A stretch of DNA of 5,039 nt, from positions 1 through 5,039 of the forward strand of contig CALZHS010000032.1 of assembly GCA_945787265.1 (NCBI GenBank). Reading direction: 5' to 3'. The notes beneath the pieces are model-generated. The model worked only from the letters and a program-made list of their open reading frames with translations, was not told the origin of the DNA and made no database searches. The DNA comes from an uncultured Gammaproteobacteria bacterium (GTDB lineage: Bacteria > Pseudomonadota > Gammaproteobacteria > GCA-001735895). A program made the position numbers and the translations under genes. Shown here piece by piece: positions 1 through 5,039 of this stretch (positions are counted from its first letter, which is position 1; each line of letters starts with the position of its first letter).

Positions 1-450
1 CGACCGAGCCCAAACCTGCCGGTCGTGATAGATGCCGGGTTCGATGCGTTTGTCACGATTAACTGGGACAGCCTGTTAGCCGGCGACAATAAAAGTTTCC
101 AGTTTCCATTTGCGGCTCGTGAAAGCCTGGTCAATTTGCGCATCAAGCCTGTGGGCTGTACTTACGACAGCGAAACCGATCAATGCTTCAGCCTGGAGAT
201 GAATAACTGGTTCCTACGGATGCTGGTGGACCCGATCGAACTCGGATACGACGCCAAACTGAAACGCCTGACCCGTTATCGAGGACTTTCCAATATCGGC
301 GATGGCAAGGGAAACGGGCTGGTGGTCGACATTCGTTACAATTATCAGGATTTGCCTGCCAGGGCCTGTGCCGTCGACGACCTGAAACTGACCGCGCAAA
401 CAGGGTATTCAAATCGAACGCAACGGGTTAACAGGTCGAAACAGCTATGA
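1..450 (+). CDS. Conserved hypothetical protein, 5'-truncated by the window edge
   Basis: The reading frame is open from base 1 to the TGA at 448-450 (149 visible codons), so the gene begins before the window. The GTG at 25 lies inside conserved-looking sequence (LPVVIDAGFDAFVTINWD) and has no convincing ribosome site, so I do not take it as the start. The visible part reads as a soluble, probably beta-rich protein: VIDAGFDAFV near residues 9-18, then a segment with two cysteines eight residues apart (window residues 53 and 62, possibly a disulfide), then LVDPIELGYD and a TRYRGLSNI stretch followed by VVDIRYNY. From memory this resembles an unnamed gammaproteobacterial family whose N-terminal half is missing here. 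No catalytic motif is recognised and I assign no function. Its stop overlaps the start of the downstream lipoprotein gene, which suggests cotranscription and translational coupling. Confidence 0.85.
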   Translation, partial: RPSPNLPVVIDAGFDAFVTINWDSLLAGDNKSFQFPFAARESLVNLRIKPVGCTYDSETDQCFSLEMNNWFLRMLVDPIELGYDAKLKRLTRYRGLSNIGDGKGNGLVVDIRYNYQDLPARACAVDDLKLTAQTGYSNRTQRVNRSKQL

Positions 451-980
451 CAGCCATCGCTAAAACCATGCTTGTCGCTTTGGCGCTGGCCTTCGTCGGC
501 GCCTGTTCATCGATAACGGTGGAGCAGTATGCTGAAAACGAGCCGCAGCTGGTGGCCGAGAAATTCTTTAATGGGCAGCTCACCGCGCATGGCATTGTTA
601 AGGACCGCAGTGGTGAAGTGATTCGCTATTTCAGCGCGAACATCAAGGCCTACTGGGTCGATGGCATCGGCACCCTCGATGAAAATTTTGTTTTCGATGA
701 TGGCGAACGACAAACCCGGGTATGGAAGTTGAAACCAGGTGCAGACGGTACCTATATCGCTACCGCAGGCGATGTCATCGGTGAGGGCAAAATGAAAGTG
801 GCGGGTAACAGCCTTTTCCTGGACTACGTACTGCGTATCCCCTACGGTGATGGCACCATCGACCTGCGTATCGACGATCGCATGTACCTGGTGTCGGACA
901 AGGTGTTATTGAACGAGTCTGTCATGACCAAGTGGGGTTTCAAGGTCGGCCAGATCACTCTCGTCATCGAAAAAGAGTAA
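447..980 (+). CDS. DUF3833 family lipoprotein
   Basis: This 177-residue protein starts with a lipoprotein signal: K6, a hydrophobic stretch at about 8-18 and a lipobox V17-G18-A19-C20. Cys20 should be lipidated, and Ser21-Ser22 rather than Asp after it favours outer-membrane sorting. The mature part matches the DUF3833 pattern as I know it: FFNGQLTAHGIVKDRSG at 40-56, GTLDENFVFDDGE at 75-87, RVWKL at 91-95, IDDRMYLV at 142-149 and a C-terminal GFKVGQITLVIEK. Length is normal for the family, whose biochemical role is unknown. The ATG overlaps the stop of the upstream gene as ATGA, and only a weak, distant purine site (AGG near 432) precedes it, so translation probably depends on coupling. The stop (TAA, 978-980) lies 3 bases from the stop of the opposing ygiQ gene. 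Confidence 0.93.
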   Translation: MTAIAKTMLVALALAFVGACSSITVEQYAENEPQLVAEKFFNGQLTAHGIVKDRSGEVIRYFSANIKAYWVDGIGTLDENFVFDDGERQTRVWKLKPGADGTYIATAGDVIGEGKMKVAGNSLFLDYVLRIPYGDGTIDLRIDDRMYLVSDKVLLNESVMTKWGFKVGQITLVIEKE

Positions 981-983
981 TTT

Positions 984-3149
984 CTACTTGCGCGGTGGCA
1001 AGCCGGTGTGTTGCGTCAGAATACTGCCTTTCTTAGTGCGGTTCTGGTAACTGTTCTTGCGTCGCGGGCTGTGGTAGCTCGACGTGTCTCGAGGTTGATT
1101 GGCAGGGATCAGCCGATGCCTGCCCTTGCCAATCAGATCTTCCCTGCCCATTTGCTTTAACGCCTCGCGCAGCAGCGGCCAGTTGGCCGGATCATGGTAG
1201 CGCAGGAAAGCCTTGTGCAAACGGCGCTGTTTTTCTCCCCTGGGCGTGTTGACGGTTTCGCTATCGCGGCGCACGCGTTTGAGCGGATTTTTACCGCTGT
1301 AGTACATCGCCGTGGCGGTCGCCATCGGCGACGGGTAAAAATTCTGTACCTGGTCTGCACGAAAACCGTTTTGCTTGAGCCAGAGCGCAAGGTTCAGCAT
1401 GTCTTCATCGGTGGTGCCGGGGTGGGCCGCGATAAAATAGGGAATCAGATACTGTTCCTTGCCGGCCTTCCGGGAATATTTTTCAAACAGTGCTTTAAAG
1501 CGATCGTAACTGCCCATGCCCGGTTTCATCATTTTTGAAAGCGGACCCTGCTCGGTATGCTCGGGTGCTATTTTCAGGTAACCACCGACGTGATGGGTGA
1601 CGAGTTCCTCGACGTAGGCAGGAGACTCTACCGCGAGGTCATAGCGCAAACCGGAACTGATTAAAACCTTCTTCACGCCGTCGATGGCGCGTGCGCCGCG
1701 ATAAAGCTCGATCAGCGCCGAATGGTCCGTATTCAGATTCTCGCAAATTCCCGGGTACACGCAGGACGGGCGGCGGCAGGCCGTTTCAATGGTCTTCGAC
1801 CTGCAGGCGATTCTATACATATTGGCGGTTGGCCCGCCGAGGTCGGAAACCACGCCGGTGAAGCCGGGGACCCTGTCGCGCATGATCTCGATTTCACGCA
1901 GGATCGATTCCTGCGAGCGGTTCTGGATGATGCGGCCCTCGTGTTCGGTAATCGAGCAAAAGGTGCAACCGCCAAAACAGCCGCGCATGATATTGACCGA
2001 AAAACGAATCATTTCGTAGGCCGGAATGCGTGCGCCCTCGTAAACCGGGTGCGGTACGCGCGCGTAGTCGAAACCGAAAACGTAATCCATTTCCTCGGTC
2101 GTAAGCGGTATCGGCGGCGGATTGAACCAGACCTTCTGGCCACCCTGGTTTTGCACCAGTGCGCGCGCGTTGCCGGGGTTGGTTTCAAGATGGAGCACGC
2201 GACTCGCGTGTGCGTAAAGTACCGGGTCGCGACTCACATCGTTATACGACGGCAGGCGTACCACGGTCTTAAAGCGTTGTTCGAGCTTCTGCTGCACCCG
2301 CGCCAGCTTTCCCTGCAGCCTGATGTCGGTGCCCGGGAGCTGTTCATTGTCCGGGCTGGCATCACAGACTGATTCATCGATGATCGCGTAGGGATTTAGC
2401 GGTTTTTCCACCCGCCCCGGTTTGTCGACATTGGTTGAATCGATGACGGTCCAGTCGGTCGGCAGGTCCTTGACGAAGAATGCGGTTCCGCGCACATCGG
2501 TGATGTTATCGATAGTCTCGCCGTTTGCGAGGCGATACGCGATCTCGACGATGGCGCGCTCGGCATTGCCGTAGAGCAGGATATCCGCCCTGGCATCGGC
2601 CAGGATCGAACGCCGGATCTTGTCCTGCCAGTAATCATAATGCGCGATGCGGCGCAACGAGGCTTCGATACCGCCGATAACAATGGGTGTGTCGGTGAAA
2701 GCCTCGCGACAGCGTTGTGCATAAACGATGGAGCAACGGTCGGGGCGCATGCCACCGATATCCCCCGGCGAGTAAGCATCGTCACTGCGAATTTTTCGAT
2801 CCGCGGTATAGCGATTAATCATCGAATCCATGTTGCCGGCGGTGACGCCAAAGAACAGGTTGGGTTTGCCGAGCGCTTTAAACGGCTCGGCAGAATGCCA
2901 GTCGGGTTGCGCGATTATGCCGACGCGATAACCCTGCGCTTCGAGCAGGCGCCCGATAACTGCCATGCCGAAACTAGGGTGATCGACATAGGCATCGCCG
3001 GTGACGACGATGATGTCGCAGCTATCCCAGCCGAGTTGCTCCATTTCCGCACGTGACATCGGCAAAAAAGGCGCTGTGCCAAAGCATTCCGCCCAGTACA
3101 GCGGGTAATGGTTAAGGGGACGGGCCTGTGAGCTCAGTTCGATTTGCAT
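984..3149 (-). CDS. ygiQ: YgiQ family radical SAM protein (UPF0313)
   Basis: This complete 721-residue protein is close in length to E. coli YgiQ (about 740). It opens with YWAECFGTAPFLPMSRAEME at 18-37 and VVTGDAYVDHPSFG at 48-61, the N-terminal domain that resembles cobalamin-binding folds. The radical SAM core carries the CX3CX2C motif C391, C395, C398 (MRGCFGGCTFCS), expected to bind a 4Fe-4S cluster and S-adenosylmethionine. A second cysteine group follows (C449, C458, C463, C469), then GGYLKIAPEHTE at 522-533, PYFIAAHPGTTDEDM at 570-584 and QVQNFYPSP at 600-608, typical of the DUF3362 C-terminal region. The last 40 residues are strongly basic and look disordered. The substrate and reaction of YgiQ are not established to my knowledge. 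The ATG at 3149 fits the family N-terminus; the upstream ribosome site (GCGGAA, 6-7 bases away) is modest. The isomerase-family gene lies 96 bases upstream on the same strand. Confidence 0.97.
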   Translation of the reverse strand: MQIELSSQARPLNHYPLYWAECFGTAPFLPMSRAEMEQLGWDSCDIIVVTGDAYVDHPSFGMAVIGRLLEAQGYRVGIIAQPDWHSAEPFKALGKPNLFFGVTAGNMDSMINRYTADRKIRSDDAYSPGDIGGMRPDRCSIVYAQRCREAFTDTPIVIGGIEASLRRIAHYDYWQDKIRRSILADARADILLYGNAERAIVEIAYRLANGETIDNITDVRGTAFFVKDLPTDWTVIDSTNVDKPGRVEKPLNPYAIIDESVCDASPDNEQLPGTDIRLQGKLARVQQKLEQRFKTVVRLPSYNDVSRDPVLYAHASRVLHLETNPGNARALVQNQGGQKVWFNPPPIPLTTEEMDYVFGFDYARVPHPVYEGARIPAYEMIRFSVNIMRGCFGGCTFCSITEHEGRIIQNRSQESILREIEIMRDRVPGFTGVVSDLGGPTANMYRIACRSKTIETACRRPSCVYPGICENLNTDHSALIELYRGARAIDGVKKVLISSGLRYDLAVESPAYVEELVTHHVGGYLKIAPEHTEQGPLSKMMKPGMGSYDRFKALFEKYSRKAGKEQYLIPYFIAAHPGTTDEDMLNLALWLKQNGFRADQVQNFYPSPMATATAMYYSGKNPLKRVRRDSETVNTPRGEKQRRLHKAFLRYHDPANWPLLREALKQMGREDLIGKGRHRLIPANQPRDTSSYHSPRRKNSYQNRTKKGSILTQHTGLPPRK
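987..1002. other. Small hairpin at the convergent gene ends
   Basis: CTTGC (987-991) and GCAAG (998-1002) form a 5-bp stem with a 6-base loop, inside the last codons of ygiQ and just past the stop of the lipoprotein gene. Neither side has an adjacent T run. Reading leftward, the nearest T-rich stretch is CTTTTTCG, about 10 bases beyond the stem. It could help end transcripts from both directions, but it is not a classical intrinsic terminator and might be chance. Confidence 0.25.
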
Positions 3150-3173
3150 GGGGATTCCGCGGATAGGAGCGGC

Positions 3174-3202
3174 ATTCTACCTGAATAAACCGGTATTGTT
3201 GA
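3174..3202 (-). promoter_or_regulatory. Candidate promoter for ygiQ
   Basis: On the minus strand a -35-like TCAACA (3202-3197, 4 of 6 to TTGACA) and a -10-like TAGAAT (3179-3174, 5 of 6 to TATAAT) are separated by exactly 17 bases. Transcription would start near 3167, leaving a leader of about 20 bases before the ATG at 3149. This would let ygiQ be expressed apart from the upstream isomerase gene. The -35 overlaps the left side of the inverted repeat at 3192-3240. The call rests on consensus matching by eye. Confidence 0.4.
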
Positions 3203-3240
3203 GGAATCTCGGATGACGGGCGACGCGATTCCGCAATACC
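3192..3240. repeat. Compound inverted repeat between isomerase gene and ygiQ
   Basis: Two nested perfect arm pairs are visible. The outer arms are GGTATTG (3192-3198) and CAATACC (3234-3240), 7 bp. The inner arms are GGAATC (3203-3208) and GATTCC (3227-3232), 6 bp. They are separated by an internal loop of TTGA on one side and a single G on the other, with an 18-base apical loop. The element sits in the 96-base gap, just past the isomerase stop on that strand. No T run follows on either side, so it is not a typical intrinsic terminator. It could be an mRNA-stabilising 3' structure, an operator, or a dispersed palindromic repeat. Confidence 0.6.
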
Positions 3241-3245
3241 AGCCT

Positions 3246-3878
3246 TTAAAGCGCGCGACCCGGTCCTTCCGGCATATCATCTACGGCCTGCATACCCGGA
3301 GAGCGCAGCAACTCAGGCCGGTCGAAGTAGGCAAGCAGGAAATCGATGGAGTCAAAGCCCCAGAAAATTTCGTCATCAATCCTGAAGCTTGGCACACCGA
3401 ACACACCTTTATCGATCGCGTCCTGCGTATTCTGCCTGAGCCGGGACTTGACCTCGGGTGTTGAAACACAAGTTTCGTCATTATCCACGCCCAGTTCCGT
3501 CAGTAACGCATGCCAATGATCCGGATTATCGGAACATCGTCCCTCGGCCCAGACAAAACGGAAAAGTCTTTGTGCGACTGCAGCTTCGCTACCGAGTGCG
3601 ATGCAAAGGCGCAACAGCTTGAGGGGATTAAACGGGTGCGCGGGTGGCGGGGTGAGCGGGAGATTGTTGTTATCTGCAAGCCACCGAATGTGGCGGAAGG
3701 TAAAGCGTCGCATCGGTGCGATTTCCGCTGGCCCCCGGGTTTGCCAGTGTTGCAGCAACCCGGCAAAAAGTACCGGACAGGGTCGCAGTTCGACACCGGC
3801 TGGAAAACGGTCAAGAGACTCGCTCGCGAGATAGGCAAAGGGTGAGATGAAATCAAAATACCAGTCAATTTTTTTCAA
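3246..3878 (-). CDS. 2-hydroxychromene-2-carboxylate isomerase family protein (DsbA fold)
   Basis: This 210-residue protein has the length and layout of the HCCA isomerase / kappa-class glutathione transferase group. WYFDFISPFAYLA at 6-18 is the first strand and helix, with Ser12 where these enzymes activate glutathione in place of the DsbA CXXC. PVLFAGLLQHW follows at 35-45, HPFNPLKLLRL at 81-91, and the cis-proline loop GVFGVPSF at 158-165 (Pro163), then FWGFDSIDFL. The founding enzyme NahD acts in naphthalene breakdown, but no other aromatic-catabolism gene is seen here, so the substrate is unknown; a general glutathione-dependent isomerase or transferase is likely. The start is TTG: no in-frame ATG or GTG exists between it and the upstream in-frame TAG, GGAAAG lies about 4 bases before it, and the first motif falls at the usual distance. 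ygiQ lies 96 bases downstream. Confidence 0.92.
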   Translation of the reverse strand: MKKIDWYFDFISPFAYLASESLDRFPAGVELRPCPVLFAGLLQHWQTRGPAEIAPMRRFTFRHIRWLADNNNLPLTPPPAHPFNPLKLLRLCIALGSEAAVAQRLFRFVWAEGRCSDNPDHWHALLTELGVDNDETCVSTPEVKSRLRQNTQDAIDKGVFGVPSFRIDDEIFWGFDSIDFLLAYFDRPELLRSPGMQAVDDMPEGPGRAL

Positions 3879-3913
3879 CGTCTTTCCACCGCAGCAAGAA
3901 TATGTTTCATCAT
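3875..3913 (-). other. Possible 12-codon leader ORF overlapping the isomerase start
   Basis: On the minus strand a short frame starts with tandem ATG ATG (3913-3908), encodes MMKHILAAVERR and stops at TGA (3877-3875). That stop overlaps the isomerase TTG start as TTGA. The arrangement is like a coupled upstream frame, and the isomerase ribosome site lies inside it. No strong ribosome site precedes its own ATG (an AGG lies about 11 bases upstream). It may be a genuine leader peptide, a chance frame, or the true N-terminus cut off by a one-base indel at the A run that follows. Confidence 0.3.
3882..3887 (-). promoter_or_regulatory. Ribosome binding site supporting the TTG start
   Basis: GGAAAG on the minus strand ends 3 bases before the TTG at 3878, with its GGA core about 6 bases away, a workable spacing. 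It is the only purine-rich site near a canonical start in this frame and is the main local support for TTG initiation. Confidence 0.5.
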
Positions 3914-3940
3914 AACAAATGGCCTGTCGCTTAATTAAAC

Positions 3941-3946
3941 TATAAT
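3941..3946 (+). promoter_or_regulatory. Candidate -10 element for the 129-residue membrane protein gene
   Basis: A perfect TATAAT lies 30 bases before the ATG at 3977, giving a predicted leader of about 24 bases. No good -35 is found at 15-18 bases (best is about 3 of 6), and no extended -10 TG is present, so an activator may be needed or the match is chance. The same AT-rich stretch read on the other strand gives TATAGT (3944-3939), a possible -10 for the divergent isomerase gene. The two promoters would therefore overlap. Confidence 0.4.
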
Positions 3947-3966
3947 GCTACTGTCAGACCTCGGAA

Positions 3967-3971
3967 CGGAG
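3967..3971 (+). promoter_or_regulatory. Ribosome binding site for the 129-residue membrane protein
   Basis: CGGAG with its GGAG core at 3968-3971 lies 5 bases before the ATG at 3977. This is a good Shine-Dalgarno match. It selects 3977 over the out-of-frame ATG at 3972, which meets a stop two codons later. Confidence 0.7.
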
Positions 3972-3976
3972 ATGAC

Positions 3977-4366
3977 ATGAATTGGAATATTGGCGGCTGG
4001 TTTGGAGGGCAGCTCGGTGCGACGCTGTGGATACTGGTAGCGGGCATACTAACCGCAGTTCGCGATTTTCCCACCGGCATGTTCGTGGTTTTGCTGTTCG
4101 CTATTTCAAATGCTGTTGGTCTGGTGCTTTGGCAAAGTCGTAAGATCTCGTGTTATGCGTCGATCCAGCTTCTGATTGGCGTCTCCGGCGTCTGCGGCCT
4201 GGTAACGGTTTATGCCCTGGCGAACGCAAACGCCTGGACGCAAATACAAACCGGGGGCCAGGTTTCTGCGCAATCGAGCTACGGGATCATTGGCCTCGTG
4301 TATGGCGGTCTGATGCTAATGTTTTACCTTCGCTTTGGCCGTGCTGGAAATGGGCCGCAGACCTGA
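3977..4366 (+). CDS. Small four-helix integral membrane protein, function unknown
   Basis: This complete 129-residue protein has a well-placed ribosome site and ends in tandem stops, TGA then TAA. Four hydrophobic segments are visible, at about 11-29, 33-52, 60-82 and 101-119, with short charged links (RD at 29-30, SRK at 54-56) and a positive end (RFGR at 119-122). By the positive-inside rule both ends probably lie in the cytoplasm. The start, NWNIGGWFGGQLGATLW, is glycine- and tryptophan-rich and looks conserved; I have the impression of an unnamed family beginning this way, but I know no function. No catalytic or metal-binding motif stands out. It is transcribed away from the isomerase gene across a shared 98-base region and converges on the TauE-type permease gene. 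It could be a membrane accessory or sensor protein, but the sequence does not decide this. Confidence 0.82.
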   Translation: MNWNIGGWFGGQLGATLWILVAGILTAVRDFPTGMFVVLLFAISNAVGLVLWQSRKISCYASIQLLIGVSGVCGLVTVYALANANAWTQIQTGGQVSAQSSYGIIGLVYGGLMLMFYLRFGRAGNGPQT

Positions 4367-4567
4367 TAAGGATTTGTAGCCAGATAAAAAGACCGCGCCA
4401 TTGATATTCGGGGTACATATACACATGGCAATATATGATCGGTACGTTTCGGACCGCAGGCGCAAGCCGAAATTTTGAATCTGAACGGCTGTTTCTGAAA
4501 ACAGCTCAGATTACGTTTGCGGCCATGCTGCCGAAGAGACGATTGCCTGTTGCCTAAACGCGTGCTT
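4367..4567. other. Convergent intergenic region
   Basis: This 201-base gap lies between the stops of the small membrane protein gene and the permease gene. It holds the compound hairpin at 4478-4512 and weaker pairing around it: CGGT (4440-4443) with ACCG (4453-4456), and a CGCAA/TTGCG pair flanking the main hairpin. An AT-rich patch at about 4415-4439 includes TATGAT, but I find no matching -35. I see no convincing gene or known RNA here. Confidence 0.5.
4478..4512. terminator. Bulged hairpin, possible bidirectional transcript end
   Basis: The arms are AATCTGA (4478-4484) with TCAGATT (4506-4512), and GCTGTTT (4488-4494) with AAACAGC (4499-4505). That gives 14 perfect base pairs interrupted by a 3-base bulge (ACG, 4485-4487) on one side, closed by a CTGA loop. 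It lies between two convergent genes, where a bidirectional terminator would be expected. No strong T run follows in either direction: rightward reads ACGTTTGCGG, leftward reads CAAAATTTCGG. The terminator role is therefore an inference, and it could instead be an RNA-stabilising stem or a palindromic repeat element. Confidence 0.45.
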
Positions 4568-5039
4568 TTAGCTCACCACGTTCACTATAGATAATGCCAG
4601 CAGGGTTGCAATTGCGGCACGGCGAAACAGCTTTTCACTCGATTTGCGAAACCCGTGTGAACCTATCCAGGTGCCGAGTAAATAGGTTGCCGCTCCGGGC
4701 GCCGCGGCGATAACATCATCGATTCCGGTGGTGCCGCTAACCGCCGACATCAGCGCAAAACCAAGTACCGTAAAAAAAGACCAGGAAATAATCAGCGTAC
4801 GTCCCTGGTGCTTGTCGTAAGGCCCGAGCAGGATAAAGACTACCGCGACCAGCGCGATGTAACTCCCGCCGAAAACGACGCCGGCACAGATTCCGACAAA
4901 AACCAGCCAGGCGGTTGTCATCGGGTGCTTATAACGGAATCCGACCAGCATCATGACGCAGGCGGTCGCTATGATCAGTGCCATCGCACGCTTCATCCAG
5001 ACTGGATCAAGCTCGATTAGCAGCCAGTGACCCAGCGGC
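4568..5039 (-). CDS. TauE/SafE family membrane permease, C-terminal part
   Basis: The frame is open from the right edge to the TAA at 4570-4568, about 157 visible codons. The ATG at 4996 is internal, because in-frame codons before it (PLGHWLLIELDPVW) continue to the edge and fit the family. Hydrophobic segments counted from that Met lie at about 3-20, 28-57 (probably two helices), 68-86, 93-112 and 124-141. The ending, PGAATYLLGTWIGSHGFRKSSEKLFRR then a final helix, is typical of TauE/SafE proteins (PF01925): a small-residue helix, GxxxG-like packing, then a basic link before the last helix. Family members are inner-membrane proteins proposed to export sulfite, sulfoacetate or other organosulfur anions; no sulfur-metabolism neighbour is visible, so the substrate is open. 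Roughly the N-terminal 100 residues lie outside the window. Confidence 0.87.
   Translation of the reverse strand, partial: PLGHWLLIELDPVWMKRAMALIIATACVMMLVGFRYKHPMTTAWLVFVGICAGVVFGGSYIALVAVVFILLGPYDKHQGRTLIISWSFFTVLGFALMSAVSGTTGIDDVIAAAPGAATYLLGTWIGSHGFRKSSEKLFRRAAIATLLALSIVNVVS

Noticed and set aside
25..450. GTG at 25 as the start of the first gene
   Set aside because: The frame stays open to base 1 with coding-like residues before the GTG, and no ribosome site is evident, so the gene is truncated by the window edge.
1722..2372. 216-codon open frame on the + strand opposite ygiQ
   Set aside because: It lies entirely within the well-supported ygiQ gene, its product is rich in Arg, His and Ala without recognisable motifs, and it looks like a high-GC antisense shadow.
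3213..3464. 83-codon + strand frame with a GAGG site 8 bases upstream
   Set aside because: Most of it is antisense to the isomerase gene and the protein shows no family features; the purine site belongs to the inverted repeat region.
3929..3957. Minus-strand promoter using CTGACA (3957-3952) as -35
   Set aside because: The hexamer matches 5 of 6, but no acceptable -10 lies 15-18 bases downstream; the nearest TTTAAT is only 12 bases away.
4425..4478. 17-codon + strand frame (MAIYDRYVSDRRRKPKF) in the intergenic region
   Set aside because: There is no properly spaced ribosome site or promoter, and it ends inside the hairpin; a frame this short is expected by chance.
4808..5020. 70-codon + strand frame near the right edge
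   Set aside because: It is antisense to the TauE/SafE gene, whose membrane segments and family motifs give a much better explanation of this stretch.

Overview
The window looks like ordinary chromosomal DNA of a mid-to-high-GC gammaproteobacterium. The evidence is a full-length YgiQ-type radical SAM protein, a DUF3833 lipoprotein and other housekeeping or accessory genes with uniform codon use. I cannot name a genus. I see no transposase, integrase, phage gene, tRNA, rRNA or CRISPR array, and no sign of recent transfer.

Layout. Positions 1-980 hold a + strand pair: the 3' part of an unnamed conserved protein gene that enters from the left edge, then a DUF3833 lipoprotein whose ATG overlaps the previous stop (ATGA). 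Positions 984-3878 hold a - strand pair: a DsbA-fold protein of the 2-hydroxychromene-2-carboxylate (HCCA) isomerase family with a TTG start (3878-3246), followed after 96 bases by ygiQ (3149-984). The lipoprotein and ygiQ converge with only 3 bases between their stop codons. A 98-base AT-rich region divides the isomerase gene from a divergent + strand gene for a 129-residue four-helix membrane protein (3977-4366). After a 201-base gap with a strong hairpin, the C-terminal half of a TauE/SafE-type membrane permease (- strand, 4568-5039) runs off the right edge.

How the genes relate. Only two pairings are well supported: the overlapping pair at 1-980, probably translationally coupled, and possibly the isomerase and ygiQ as a same-strand unit, although ygiQ has a plausible promoter of its own. 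The remaining neighbours share no obvious pathway.

I found no convincing undescribed multi-gene system. The best leads are small: a 12-codon leader reading frame whose stop overlaps the isomerase TTG start, two compound inverted repeats (3192-3240 and 4478-4512), the 3-base convergent gene end, the extra cysteine cluster of YgiQ, and two unnamed protein families.
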